The notes under the pieces were generated by a model that worked only from the letters and a program-made list of their open reading frames with translations, did no database searches and had not been told where the DNA came from. A program made the translations under genes and the position numbers. A stretch of DNA of 64,000 nt from Cupriavidus taiwanensis (GTDB taxonomy: Bacteria; Pseudomonadota; Gammaproteobacteria; Burkholderiales; Burkholderiaceae). Below are positions 18,291 through 27,103 of the stretch, one piece after another; positions within the stretch are counted from its first letter, which is position 1, and each line of letters starts with the position of its first letter. The DNA lies in assembly GCF_900250115.1 (NCBI RefSeq), contig NZ_LT984804.1:1565301-1629300 (forward strand), in the 5' to 3' direction.

Positions 18291-18938
18291 TCAAACATGA
18301 GCGATCACGTAGTCCACTAGCACGGACGGTGTGATCACGTGGTCGGGCGCGATCATGCCAACGGGCACGATGTGCGCAGCATCGACAATCACGGTTTCCG
18401 CAGCCATGGCAATCACAGGGTTGAAGTTGCGTGCCGTGAGGGCGTACACGAGATTGCCCTGATAGTCGGACAGAAAGGCCTCCACCAGCGCAAAGTCGGC
18501 ACGCAAAGGCGTCTCCAGCAAATATTCGACACCGTCCACTTCCAGCTTGCGCTTGCCCGCCTCGACCAGCGTACCGACGCCGGTCGGCGTGAGAATGCCG
18601 CCGAGGCCGCATCCAGCCGCACGAATGCGCTCGATCAGGGTCCCTTGGGGTACCAGTTCGACGTCGATCTCCCCCGCGATCATCTTGCGCTGGGTCTCCG
18701 GGTTGAGGCCGATGTGGCTGACGATGGCCTTGCGCAGGGCGCCTGCCGCAACCAGCTTGCCAATTCCCCGACCCGGTACTGCCGTATCGTTGGCGATCAC
18801 CGTCAGATCCCGCCTGCCCTGCCGCACCAGTTCGTCCATCAGTCGCTCCGGCGTGCCGACGCCCATGAAGCCACCGACCATTACGGTGGCGCCATCTGGA
18901 ATCAACCCGACCGCGTGCTCGCTCGAGACGGTCTTCAT
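18291..18938 (-). CDS. 3-oxoacid CoA-transferase family, subunit A
   Basis: 215 residues. It begins KTVSSEHAVGLIPDGATVMV, then the glycine-rich GGFMGVGTPERLMDEL, DLTVIANDTAVPGRGIGKLV, SHIGLNPETQRKMIAGEIDV and GCGLGGILTPTGVGTLVEAG, all diagnostic of AtoD/PcaI/ScoA subunits. The ATG at 18938 follows an excellent AAGGAGG. It forms a heteromeric CoA transferase with the gene just downstream. The pair is divergent from the dehydrogenase/anion-transporter pair at 19437-21913, suggesting joint use of a hydroxy or dicarboxylic acid (inference). Confidence 0.93.
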   Translation of the reverse strand: MKTVSSEHAVGLIPDGATVMVGGFMGVGTPERLMDELVRQGRRDLTVIANDTAVPGRGIGKLVAAGALRKAIVSHIGLNPETQRKMIAGEIDVELVPQGTLIERIRAAGCGLGGILTPTGVGTLVEAGKRKLEVDGVEYLLETPLRADFALVEAFLSDYQGNLVYALTARNFNPVIAMAAETVIVDAAHIVPVGMIAPDHVITPSVLVDYVIAHV

Positions 18939-19436
18939 CTTGCCTCCTTGCCGATGGAGCCCCAGGTATGTTGGCGATCAACCATTGCATGTCACCGGCC
19001 CCGATGCCAGGCTCGCTGCTCAGCTTCAAGGTAGCGCCCGGATCGTGATGGCCGCAGCGCGTCTCCCGGCGGACCGTGCCGCCGGAGCTGGTGTTCAATG
19101 CAGCGAGCTTCGTCCCACACGAACTCTAAGCGCATCTTCCCCGCTGCAAAACATGAAATCTTTCCCGCAGAGACTTTAGAAAAACTTCCACGGGCGATGC
19201 GTGCTCTGACGAGCTTGGCGTGGTAAGAATGGCTCACTTGGCCGGCGCTTAATTGCGCAATCGACGACGTTATGCATGGACTTGCAAAAGCCGCCAGTGG
19301 CGCCTACGCTGCACTGGAATTTTTGGCGAAAAAGTCATAAACCGTAGCATACGCACGGATAGTTGTTGATCCGGCAAGCGCTTCATCTCCCACATCTGTC
19401 TGACTCGTCGAATCGCCGCGCGATCGGAGGCATGCC
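18939..19436. promoter_or_regulatory. Divergent intergenic region, AT-richer, with a 10-bp palindrome
   Basis: This 498-bp gap separates the CoA-transferase genes from the divergent dehydrogenase gene and should contain both promoters. It is clearly AT-richer than the surroundings around 19150-19360. ATTGCGCAAT at 19252-19261 is a perfect palindrome and a possible regulator site. I see no gene in it; a minus-strand frame at 18992-19237 shows no recognisable features. Confidence 0.4.
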
Positions 19437-20384
19437 ATGCGTCAACCCAAGATCGTCGTTGTCGGCGCAGGGCTGGTTGGTGGCTCGGCGGCCTTGTTCG
19501 CGGCCGTGGCCATCCCGAGCGCGGAAGTCGTCATCATCGATCTGGCGCGAATCCGGGCGGAAGGGCAGGCCCTCGACCTGGCCCACTCCGCGGCGTTCTG
19601 GGGTAACAATCGGTTCTATGCGGGGGAGTACGAGGACGCACACAACGCGGATATCGTCGTCATCACGGCCGGGGTCGGCGTGAAACCAGGGCAGACACGC
19701 CTGGACCTGGCTAAAACCAATGCCGGCATCGCGGCGGAAATCGTCGATCGCATCGCCCCGCTGGCGCCGGATGCCATTTACGTCATCGCGACCAACCCCT
19801 GCGATGTCTTGACAGGCGTCGTCTTTGACCGCCTGCGCTGCGCGCGGGAGCGCGTCATCAGCACCGGCACTTCGCTGGATACCGGCCGGCTGCGAGCGCT
19901 GCTCTCCGAGCGTCTGGGCGTGGTGGCGCCCGGGATTCACGCCTACGTTGTCGGCGAGCACGGTGAATCCGCCGTGATCGCCTGGTCCGGCGCAACCGTC
20001 TCCGGCATGCCCCTTGAGACCTTCCTGACCAGGACCGGCAAAGAACTCGGGCCGGCCAGCCGCGACCTGGTCCTGCGCTCCGTACACGAGGCGGCCAAGC
20101 TCATCAAGGAAGGCAAGGGTGCGACCCATTATGGGATCGCCAGTGCGATCGGGCGAATCTGCCAGGCCATCGTCCACAACACCGACCTCATCCTCACGGT
20201 CGGCATCGTGCATGCCGAAGTCGAAGGGGTGCCCGAGGTCTGCCTGTCACTGCCGATGGTGATCAACGGCAACGGCGCGCAGCTGCTGGCCTATCCGGAA
20301 CTCGATCCCGACGAGCGCGAAGGCCTGCGGCGCAGCGCGCGCATCGTAAAGGACGCGACCGACAGCGTGCTGATGGACCGGTAA
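19437..20384 (+). CDS. L-lactate/malate dehydrogenase-family NAD-dependent 2-hydroxyacid dehydrogenase
   Basis: 315 residues. The N-terminal Rossmann motif is KIVVVGAGLVGGSAALFA, with Asp35 (VVIIDLA) for NAD. The mobile loop is ITAGVGVKPGQTRLDLAKTN, the substrate Arg pair appears as R88 and SLDTGR (D148, R151), and the catalytic His175 sits in VVGEHGES. The overall layout is LDH-like, but the specificity position (Gln in lactate, Arg in malate dehydrogenases) is Val82, so the substrate may be a bulkier or less polar 2-oxo acid. A GGAGG precedes the ATG. The DASS anion transporter follows after 50 bp, probably in one operon supplying its substrate. Confidence 0.88.
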   Translation: MRQPKIVVVGAGLVGGSAALFAAVAIPSAEVVIIDLARIRAEGQALDLAHSAAFWGNNRFYAGEYEDAHNADIVVITAGVGVKPGQTRLDLAKTNAGIAAEIVDRIAPLAPDAIYVIATNPCDVLTGVVFDRLRCARERVISTGTSLDTGRLRALLSERLGVVAPGIHAYVVGEHGESAVIAWSGATVSGMPLETFLTRTGKELGPASRDLVLRSVHEAAKLIKEGKGATHYGIASAIGRICQAIVHNTDLILTVGIVHAEVEGVPEVCLSLPMVINGNGAQLLAYPELDPDEREGLRRSARIVKDATDSVLMDR

Positions 20385-20434
20385 GGACATTGCGCAGGCT
20401 TCGGACTTAGGACATCGCCGTCAGGAGGTCGATC

Positions 20435-21913
20435 ATGGATGTAGCGCCCGTCAAGGCTCCCCCGCCTGCAAGCTCCCCGGCCACGAAGCCAGCTGCACCG
20501 GCCGGCCATCTCAGGAATCTCTGGAATTTTCTGGTCCCGGTGGGCATCGGCCTGGTCCTGTGGTTCCTGCCGGCGCCAGATGGCCTCGCGTTGAAGGCGT
20601 GGCACATGTTCGCGGTATTCGTTGCCACCATCGCCGGCATCATGACCGCCCCCCTGCCGATGGCGGCGGTCGCCATCATCGGCGCTACGGTGGGCGTGCT
20701 GGTTGGCGTGGTGTCCTTTGCCGATGTCACCAGATCCACCGGCACCGACCTGGTCTGGCTGGTGATGCTCGCCTTCTTCATTTCCCGGGGCGTGATCAAG
20801 ACCGGCCTGGGGCGTCGCATTGCCCTGCTGTTCATGCGGCTGCTCGGCAAGCGCACCGTGGGGCTCGGCTACGGGCTGGCCCTGACCGAACTCATGATCT
20901 CGCCGGCCATGCCAAGCATCACGGCCCGCGCCGGCGGCGTGATGCTGCCGATTACCAAGGCCATCGCGGAAGTCCTCGGCAGCCATGCCAACGACCCGGA
21001 AACGCGCGGCAAGGTGGGAAGCTATCTGATCCTCTGCGCCTTCCACGCCAACATCATCACCGCTGGCATGTTCATCACGGCGATGGCGGGCAATCCCCTT
21101 TCAGTCAAGCTGGCCGCAGACCAGGGCGTCTCGATCAGCTGGCTCGACTGGGCGGTGGCCGCATCGGTCCCCGGCCTGGTATGCCTGGCGATCATTCCCC
21201 TCGCCATGTTGTGGATTGTCCAGCCGCAGATCCGCCAGACACCCGATGCGACGGCGCTGGCCCAGCGCGAACTGGTCGCCCTGGGCCCCATCTCCGCCAA
21301 GGAAATCATCATGGGGGCCATTTTCCTTGGCTTGCTGTTGCTCTGGATTTTCGGTGAGGACCTGGCCATCAGTGCCACGCTGGCGGCGGCTCTCGGGGTC
21401 TCGCTGCTGTTCATCACCGGCGTGCTGACCTGGGACGATGCCCTTAACGAGAAGTCCGCCTGGGACACCATGATCTGGATCGGCTTGCTGATCATGCTTG
21501 CCTCCAAGCTCAATGAATACGGCATGGTGTCCTGGTTCGGCAAGGAGTTCGGGGCCCACCTCGAGGGCTTCCACAGGCTGGCTGTCTACATGCTGGTGGC
21601 GGCGATCTATTGCTATGTTCACTACTTCTTCGCCAGCGCCACGGCACATATCAGCGCCCTCTTCCCGCTCTCGATGGCGCTGATGGTCGCTGCCGATATT
21701 CCGCCGTTCACCGCGGCGGTCGCCCTCGGCGTCCTGAGCAATGTCAACGGCTGCCTGACCCAATATGGGATCGGCTCCGGTCCGGTGATGTTCGGCGCCG
21801 GTTACGTAACCCAGGGGCAATGGTGGAAGGCGGGTTTTCTGATGAGCCTGATCTACATGTTTGTCTGGCTGGTCATCGGCCCGCTTTGGTGGAAGTTCCT
21901 TGGGCATGTGTGA
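20435..21913 (+). CDS. DASS-family (SLC13-like) dicarboxylate/anion:Na+ symporter
   Basis: 492 residues and about 12 predicted membrane segments. A Pro/Ala-rich cytoplasmic N-terminus precedes helices such as NFLVPVGIGLVLWFLPAPDG. The family signatures are ELMISPAMPSITARAGGVML in the first half and HYFFASATAHISALFPLSMA in the second, the repeated SNT-like substrate and Na+ sites. It is closest in style to the plastid/bacterial 2-oxoglutarate/malate translocator group. A strong AGGAGG precedes the ATG. It sits directly after the LDH-like gene, so it probably imports a di- or hydroxycarboxylate that the dehydrogenase oxidises. Confidence 0.9.
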   Translation: MDVAPVKAPPPASSPATKPAAPAGHLRNLWNFLVPVGIGLVLWFLPAPDGLALKAWHMFAVFVATIAGIMTAPLPMAAVAIIGATVGVLVGVVSFADVTRSTGTDLVWLVMLAFFISRGVIKTGLGRRIALLFMRLLGKRTVGLGYGLALTELMISPAMPSITARAGGVMLPITKAIAEVLGSHANDPETRGKVGSYLILCAFHANIITAGMFITAMAGNPLSVKLAADQGVSISWLDWAVAASVPGLVCLAIIPLAMLWIVQPQIRQTPDATALAQRELVALGPISAKEIIMGAIFLGLLLLWIFGEDLAISATLAAALGVSLLFITGVLTWDDALNEKSAWDTMIWIGLLIMLASKLNEYGMVSWFGKEFGAHLEGFHRLAVYMLVAAIYCYVHYFFASATAHISALFPLSMALMVAADIPPFTAAVALGVLSNVNGCLTQYGIGSGPVMFGAGYVTQGQWWKAGFLMSLIYMFVWLVIGPLWWKFLGHV

Positions 21914-22058
21914 GACTGCCTGACGGAACTCGTCAACCCTGGCAGCATGGCTTCCGGTCAACGCGCGCATCGGGGCTGGCGTTTGCGGCGGCGGGCGGAC
22001 GGTGCTACGGCCGTCCCGCGGGCGCATGGATTGGCGATGGATGACTAGGGGCGAGACC

Positions 22059-22973
22059 ATGAAGGCAGTCCGGGCTGCAGGTCGGCTCAGCGCAGCGGAA
22101 GGCTGGCATCAACGCTTTGCCACCGGGGCCATCCGGTCTCTCATTGCTTTTCTCTTCACGGCGGCAGCCGGACTGGCGCAAGCCGCCCCACCCCATTCAC
22201 CTGGTGCGCCCGAAAGCGACGACTGGCAATTTGCGATTGCGCCGTATCTCTGGCTGCCTAACGTCAGCGGAGATTTTCGCTTTTCCGGATCGTCATCGAC
22301 CGGCGGCGGCAATCTGGACATCGGCACGGGGCCGGACAGCTATCTTCAGAACCTGCAGTTCCTGCTGATGCTGCAGGCTGAGGCCAGAAAGGGAAACTGG
22401 TCGATTTTCGGCGATGCGATCTACCTCGACTTCAGTCGCCAGGACACCACGCTCAAGTCGGTGACGGCCGGAAATGGCACCCGGGTCGTCGTGCCCCGGG
22501 ACGTAGCGACCGACGTGGGCAGCAGCATGACCGGCGGGATGCTCCAGCTTGCCGCTGGCTACACGGCGCTGCGCGCGCCATGGGGCAATATCGAGCCATT
22601 CGGAGGCCTGCGCTATCTGAACCTGAGCGCGAGCGCGCATTGGACGCTATCCGCGACGTTCACGCAGCAAGGCGCGACGCTGGCACAGCAAGGCAGTATC
22701 TCGCAAACGGAAAACCTCGTGGACGCCATCATCGGCGTGCGCGGACGCTTCAACCTGAGCAGCAATGGCAGATGGTACGTGCCTTACTACGTCGACGTCG
22801 GAAGCGGATCCTCCAGCTACACGCTGCAAGTGTCAGCGGGGGCGGCGTATGCGGCAAAGTGGGGCGATATCCAGCTGACCTATCGCTACGTGAGCTATGA
22901 AGTAAGTGGCGGCGAGCTGATACAACGGCTCACCTTTAAGGGGCCTATGCTAGGGCTGGTGTTTCGGTTCTGA
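22059..22973 (+). CDS. Predicted outer-membrane beta-barrel protein
   Basis: 304 residues. The N-terminal signal region (SLIAFLFTAAAGLAQAAPP) is followed by a chain of alternating amphipathic strands: WQFAIAPYLWLPNVSGDFRF, NLQFLLMLQAEARKGNWSIF, GNIEPFGGLRYLNLSASAHW and DIQLTYRYVSYEVSGGELIQ. It ends in LGLVFRF, a terminal Phe typical of outer-membrane proteins. The ATG at 22059 was preferred over an earlier start at 22002 because AGGGGCGAG precedes it. No specific family function can be assigned; an OmpW/OmpA-like small barrel is possible. It follows the DASS transporter by 145 bp, with a separate promoter possible. Confidence 0.72.
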   Translation: MKAVRAAGRLSAAEGWHQRFATGAIRSLIAFLFTAAAGLAQAAPPHSPGAPESDDWQFAIAPYLWLPNVSGDFRFSGSSSTGGGNLDIGTGPDSYLQNLQFLLMLQAEARKGNWSIFGDAIYLDFSRQDTTLKSVTAGNGTRVVVPRDVATDVGSSMTGGMLQLAAGYTALRAPWGNIEPFGGLRYLNLSASAHWTLSATFTQQGATLAQQGSISQTENLVDAIIGVRGRFNLSSNGRWYVPYYVDVGSGSSSYTLQVSAGAAYAAKWGDIQLTYRYVSYEVSGGELIQRLTFKGPMLGLVFRF

Positions 22974-23051
22974 TTCTTTCCTCTTCTTATCCTGGACCGC
23001 TGCAGAGCGGAGCCGGTGTTGCCCGCGGCCTGCCCGTGTTGGGGGATGAAC

Positions 23052-23951
23052 ATGAATGGACAACTGGGAATGTTCTGGAAATCCCTAGCCGCGTGGGCTT
23101 GTCTCGCCGTGCTGTGCCTGGGGGCGACGACGGCCGTGGCGCGCCAGACCTTCGACACCCCGGACGCGGCCATGGCGGCCTTCGGCAAGGCGGTCCGCGA
23201 TAACGACGAGGCGGCGATGAAGCGTATCTTCGGCGCCAATTTCCGCAACATCATTCCGCCGGCCGATGCCGACGTGCGGAAGCGTTTCGACAGCGCCTGG
23301 GCCGTGTCGCATCTGGTCCAGCATTCGGGCAGGCATGCCGTGATCGCCGTCGGCAACGACGGCTGGACCCTGCCGGTGCCGCTGGTCAAGTCCGCCAAGG
23401 GGTGGCAGTTCGACACGCAGGCCGGCGCCCAGGAAATGCGCGTGCGCCGCATCGGCCGCAACGAGCTGGCCGTGATCCAGACCATGCAGGCCATCTGCGA
23501 CGCGCAGGCCGAATACGCCGAAACCAGCCACGACGGCGAGAAGCGGCTGGTCTATGCCAGCAGGTTGTCCAGTACGCCGGGCAAGCACGACGGGCTTTAC
23601 TGGCCGACCGGCGCAGGCGAGCGGCCCAGCCCCCTCGGCGCCGCCTTCCGCGATGCCGGCACGCGCAACGCGAGCAAGGAGGGCTACCACGGCTACCAGT
23701 ACAAGCTGCTGACCGCGCAAGGGTCGCGTGCCGACGGCGGCGCGCTCGACTATGTGGTCGACGGCAAGCTGTTCGGCGGCTTCGCGGTGATCGCGTGGCC
23801 GGTGCGCTATGGTGATACCGGGGTGATGACCTTTATCGTCAACCACAAGGGGCAGGTCTACGAGCGCGACCTCGGCGCCAACAGCGCCGCCCGGGCCGCG
23901 GCAACGAAATCCTTCGACCCCGACCCTGGCTGGAGGAGGATATCGCGATGA
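23052..23951 (+). CDS. DUF2950 family secreted protein
   Basis: 299 residues from the ATG at 23052, which has GGGGG at 6-nt spacing; an in-frame ATG at 23046 is an alternative. A signal peptide (WACLAVLCLGATTAVA) precedes FDTPDAAMAAFGKAVRDNDE. The family core includes YASRLSSTPGKHDGLYWPTG, SPLGAAFRDAGTRNASKEGY, HGYQYKLLTAQGSRADGG and AVIAWPVRYGDTGVMTFIVN. The family is of unknown function and typically sits next to DUF3300, as here, with a 4-nt ATGA overlap showing translational coupling. It is probably exported to the periplasm. Confidence 0.88.
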   Translation: MNGQLGMFWKSLAAWACLAVLCLGATTAVARQTFDTPDAAMAAFGKAVRDNDEAAMKRIFGANFRNIIPPADADVRKRFDSAWAVSHLVQHSGRHAVIAVGNDGWTLPVPLVKSAKGWQFDTQAGAQEMRVRRIGRNELAVIQTMQAICDAQAEYAETSHDGEKRLVYASRLSSTPGKHDGLYWPTGAGERPSPLGAAFRDAGTRNASKEGYHGYQYKLLTAQGSRADGGALDYVVDGKLFGGFAVIAWPVRYGDTGVMTFIVNHKGQVYERDLGANSAARAAATKSFDPDPGWRRISR

Positions 23952-25075
23952 AACCTAGTGCACTGACCACGGCGTGTTGCGCCGTGCTGGTGCTGGCCGG
24001 ATGCGGGAGCACCGCGCCGCCGACAGCGGGCTCGTCGCCGGTGGTGCCGGGCGCGATGCAGGCGCAGCCGCAGAGCCAGCCCGCGCCCTACCAGGCCGAA
24101 GAGATCGAGGCCATGGTCGCCCCGATCGCCCTTTACCCCGACCCCCTGCTCTCGCAGGTGCTGATGGCCTCCACCTATCCACTGGAAGTCACCCTCGCCG
24201 CGCGCTGGGTCAAGGCGCACCCCGGCGTGAAGGGCGATGCCGCGGTCAAGGCGATACAGAATGAATCCTGGGATGTCAGCGTGAAGTCGCTGGTGGCCTT
24301 TCCGCAGATCCTCGAGCCGATGGGCGACAAGCTCGACTGGACCCAGAAGCTGGGCGATGCCTTCCTGGCCCAGCAGAAGGACGTGCTCGATGCGGTGCAG
24401 CGCCTGCGCGCGCGGGCGCAGCAGGCGGGCCACCTCAAGTCGGGGCCGCAGCAGACCGTGACCGTCGAAACCGCGGGCGCTGCGCAGCAGACCATCGTGC
24501 GCATCGAGCCGGCCAATCCGGAGGTGATCTACGTGCCGGTGTATGACCCCGCCATTGTCTATGGCGGCTGGGGGTATGCGGGCTACCCGTATTATTACTG
24601 GCCGCCCTATGCCGCCTATTACCCTGGCGACGCCGTGGGCAGCGGCATCGCATGGGGCATCGGCCTGGCTGCGGCGGTCGCCATCTTCGGCAACTGCGAC
24701 TGGAACAACGGCGGCGTCCATGTGGAGCACCACAAGGCAAGGAATATCGACCGCAATTTCGACGCCAGCAAGTTCCAGGGCGGCCGCTGGCAGCATGACG
24801 CGCAGCACCGGCAGGGCGTGGCCTATCGTGACCATGCCACCCGCGAGAAATTTGGCCGCAGCACCGCCGACGCGGGGGGGCGCGACGGCTTTCGCGGGCG
24901 CGACGCGGCCGGGGGTCGCGACCATGGCTTCCAGGGTGTGGACAGTGGCGGCAGCGCCGTGCAGCGCAATACCAACCGGGGGAACGCCAGCCTGCAGTCA
25001 GGTTCGGCTCGCGCCGCGGGCTTTGGCGGCGGCGCACGCATGGGCGGCTTTGGCGGACGCGGCGGACGTCGCTAG
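23948..25075 (+). CDS. DUF3300 family lipoprotein
   Basis: 375 residues. A lipoprotein signal peptide ends at the lipobox VLAGC. The DUF3300 core follows: EEIEAMVAPIALYPDPLLSQ, VLMASTYPLEVTLAARW, DKLDWTQKLGDAFLAQQKDV, and EPANPEVIYVPVYDPAIVYG with a Tyr/Pro-rich YPYYYWPPYAAYYP. The last 120 residues are low complexity (Arg/Gly/Asp-rich) and end in a Gly-rich tail (GFGGGARMGGFGGRGGRR). The start overlaps the DUF2950 stop by 4 nt. The function is unknown; the pair is probably an envelope module. Confidence 0.9.
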   Translation: MKPSALTTACCAVLVLAGCGSTAPPTAGSSPVVPGAMQAQPQSQPAPYQAEEIEAMVAPIALYPDPLLSQVLMASTYPLEVTLAARWVKAHPGVKGDAAVKAIQNESWDVSVKSLVAFPQILEPMGDKLDWTQKLGDAFLAQQKDVLDAVQRLRARAQQAGHLKSGPQQTVTVETAGAAQQTIVRIEPANPEVIYVPVYDPAIVYGGWGYAGYPYYYWPPYAAYYPGDAVGSGIAWGIGLAAAVAIFGNCDWNNGGVHVEHHKARNIDRNFDASKFQGGRWQHDAQHRQGVAYRDHATREKFGRSTADAGGRDGFRGRDAAGGRDHGFQGVDSGGSAVQRNTNRGNASLQSGSARAAGFGGGARMGGFGGRGGRR

Positions 25076-25287
25076 CCGCTGTCGTGCTGAGGCCAACAGT
25101 CTGCTGCATGGCGAGGAAACCGACGCGTCTGGCGCCGTCGGCTAGCAGGGCGTGGAGAAGCGGAAACCGCGTCGGAGCTGGGTTCTCGCCGACGCTGGTG
25201 AACCTCATGGTGCGCGACGCCTGCATCCATTGCCGCGCCAGCTGACGCGGCAACAGGCGATCTTAGCGCGCCGCGCTGGTGCCGCGG

Positions 25288-26034
25288 TCAGGGCGCCGCC
25301 GCGAACCGCTCCGCCAGGAACGCCGCGCATGCGGCCCACGAACGCCGGTCGGCCACGGCATCATGGACGATGCCGCGCTCCGGGAAGCTGGCGCCCTCGA
25401 ACGTAAACGCATGCCGCGCATGGCCGTAGGCATGCAGCTGCCAGTCGGCGCCGGCCTGGGTCAGCTCCGCGGCGATGCCGAGCACGTCCGCCGGCGGGGC
25501 AATGGGATCTTCCCAGCCATGCAGCAGCAGCACGCTGGCGTCGATCCGTCCCTGCGGACCGATGCGCGGGGACTGCAGCACGCCGTGGAAGCTGGCCACG
25601 GCCACCAGGCCGGGCGCGGCGGCGCGCGCCAGGTCCAGCGCGCACAGGCCGCCAAAGCAGTAGCCCACCGCGGCCATGCGCCGGGAGTCCACGCCGGGCA
25701 ACCGCCTGGCCGCTTCAAGCCCGGCCAGCAGGCGCCGGCGCAGCAAGCGGCGGTCGGCCATCAGCGGGTCCATCAGATGCGCGTTGTCGCCCTGCTCGTC
25801 GCCACGCACGCCCTTGCCGTACACGTCGGCGGCAAAGCAGGGATAGCCCAGTGCCGCGAAGCGGTCGGCGCAGCGGCGCATCGCCGCGTTCAGGCCGCTC
25901 CATTCGTGGGCCAGCACCACGCACGGCGTGCCTGATGCCATGCCGGCTGGCCTGGCGAGGTAGCCCTCGAACACCGTGGTGCCATCCGTATAAGTGATAC
26001 AGCCGCGCTCCGGCGGCAGGCTTGCAGCGTTCAT
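25288..26034 (-). CDS. Dienelactone hydrolase family protein
   Basis: 248 residues of the alpha/beta-hydrolase fold. The nucleophile is a Cys (C126 in VGYCFGG), as in true dienelactone hydrolases. Other expected residues are Glu44 in LAHEWSG, Asp176 in LHGWEDP and His208 in GHARHAF. No signal peptide is visible, so it is cytoplasmic. It could hydrolyse dienelactones from chlorocatechol cleavage or act on other lactones or esters; no catechol-pathway genes are adjacent, so the true substrate is open. The gene lies 89 bp downstream of the AraC-type regulator on the same strand and converges with DUF3300. Confidence 0.9.
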   Translation of the reverse strand: MNAASLPPERGCITYTDGTTVFEGYLARPAGMASGTPCVVLAHEWSGLNAAMRRCADRFAALGYPCFAADVYGKGVRGDEQGDNAHLMDPLMADRRLLRRRLLAGLEAARRLPGVDSRRMAAVGYCFGGLCALDLARAAAPGLVAVASFHGVLQSPRIGPQGRIDASVLLLHGWEDPIAPPADVLGIAAELTQAGADWQLHAYGHARHAFTFEGASFPERGIVHDAVADRRSWAACAAFLAERFAAAP

Positions 26035-26123
26035 GGTTCGCTCCGTTCAGGCCGCCAGCATGCGGCCGCGCGGGAACGCTGTATTGAACGTTTGGGACGT
26101 CGGGGTCCGCGCCCGGCGCCCGC

Positions 26124-26936
26124 TCAGAGGTAGAAGGCGGGCGCGCCGGCCGGGCGCTGCGCGAACGACGCAGCCAGTCCGGATTGCCCGCCGCGCGCAT
26201 ACGCGCCCGGTGTCTGCGCCACGCGCCGGCGCCAGGCGCGGATCTGGTGGGCCTGGTCGCTGTAGCCGTCGAGCGCATCGCCCGCGCCACACTGCACCGC
26301 CTGGATGCTGTGCTGCAGGCGCTCCAGGTCCATCAGCTGCTTTGGCCCCAGCCCCAGTTGCTGAGCGAACCAGCGGTTCAGCTGGCGCCGGCTGACCGCC
26401 ATCAGGCGGGCCACTTCCTGTACCTGCCGCCCCTGGCGCAACAGCGCGTGGGCCGCGCGCATCGACTGCAGCGCCGCCGGCTCGCGCAGCGCCCCGAGCC
26501 GGCGCAGCAGCCAGGCATCGAGCCGGCTAACGATCCGCGCCGGCGTCCACGCGGCGCTCAGGTCGGCGCTGAGCGCATGGCTGGCCCGGTCTCCCAGGTA
26601 GAGCGCGAGATCCAGCAACTGGTCCTTGCAGTCAGGGCCGATGCCGGGAAACAGCCGCGCCAGCCCTGCTCCGCTCAGCATCGCCATGACGAAATACGTA
26701 TCGGACCACGAGCGCCAGCGCCGGCTGGCGGACTGGAAGCCCAGCAGCGAAACCGTCGGCACGGTGGGACCACCCACCATCGCGTTCGGACGGCCGAAGT
26801 TGACCGACAGCACCGCGCCCGGATACGGGCAGGTAGTGATATCGCTGCCCGCGTAGGCGCCGTTCAGGTCCTGCACGAACCAGTAGCCGTCGACATAGGG
26901 CGTCAGGGATGGACACGGGGCGAGGATCTGGAACAT
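26124..26936 (-). CDS. AraC-family transcriptional regulator
   Basis: 270 residues from ATG 26936 (MFQILAPCPSLTPYVDGYWF); an ATG at 26951 adds five residues, and neither has a clear ribosome-binding site. The N-terminal half resembles the DUF6597-type sensor domain of AraC regulators. The C-terminal HTH region contains MRAAHALLRQGRQVQEVARL and SRRQLNRWFAQQLGLGPKQL, then RLQHSIQAVQ. The last segment is a little degenerate compared with the usual second HTH (FxDQxHxxRxFRR appears as YSDQAHQIRAWRRRVAQTPG). It probably controls the dienelactone hydrolase gene just downstream. Confidence 0.85.
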   Translation of the reverse strand: MFQILAPCPSLTPYVDGYWFVQDLNGAYAGSDITTCPYPGAVLSVNFGRPNAMVGGPTVPTVSLLGFQSASRRWRSWSDTYFVMAMLSGAGLARLFPGIGPDCKDQLLDLALYLGDRASHALSADLSAAWTPARIVSRLDAWLLRRLGALREPAALQSMRAAHALLRQGRQVQEVARLMAVSRRQLNRWFAQQLGLGPKQLMDLERLQHSIQAVQCGAGDALDGYSDQAHQIRAWRRRVAQTPGAYARGGQSGLAASFAQRPAGAPAFYL

Positions 26937-27020
26937 GACCGCGGCGCGCATGGGGCGGACGTTGGCACGGGCATATCTTTATCACAGTCACCGCGCCCGC
27001 GGCGCAAGCACACGGCCCCC

Positions 27021-27050
27021 CAAAAAAAGCGGGCTTCCGAAGAAGCCCGC
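27021..27050 (-). terminator. Rho-independent terminator of the OFA transporter gene
   Basis: Read on the minus strand, GCGGGCTTC, a 4-nt loop and GAAGCCCGC form a 9-bp stem immediately followed by a run of seven T. It lies 54 bp after the stop of the MFS gene at 27104 and fits a strong intrinsic terminator. Confidence 0.9.
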
Positions 27051-27103
27051 CCTTTCAGCAGCAAGAAACGCCTGGATGGCGGGCGCCGCCGCCGTATTCC
27101 CGC

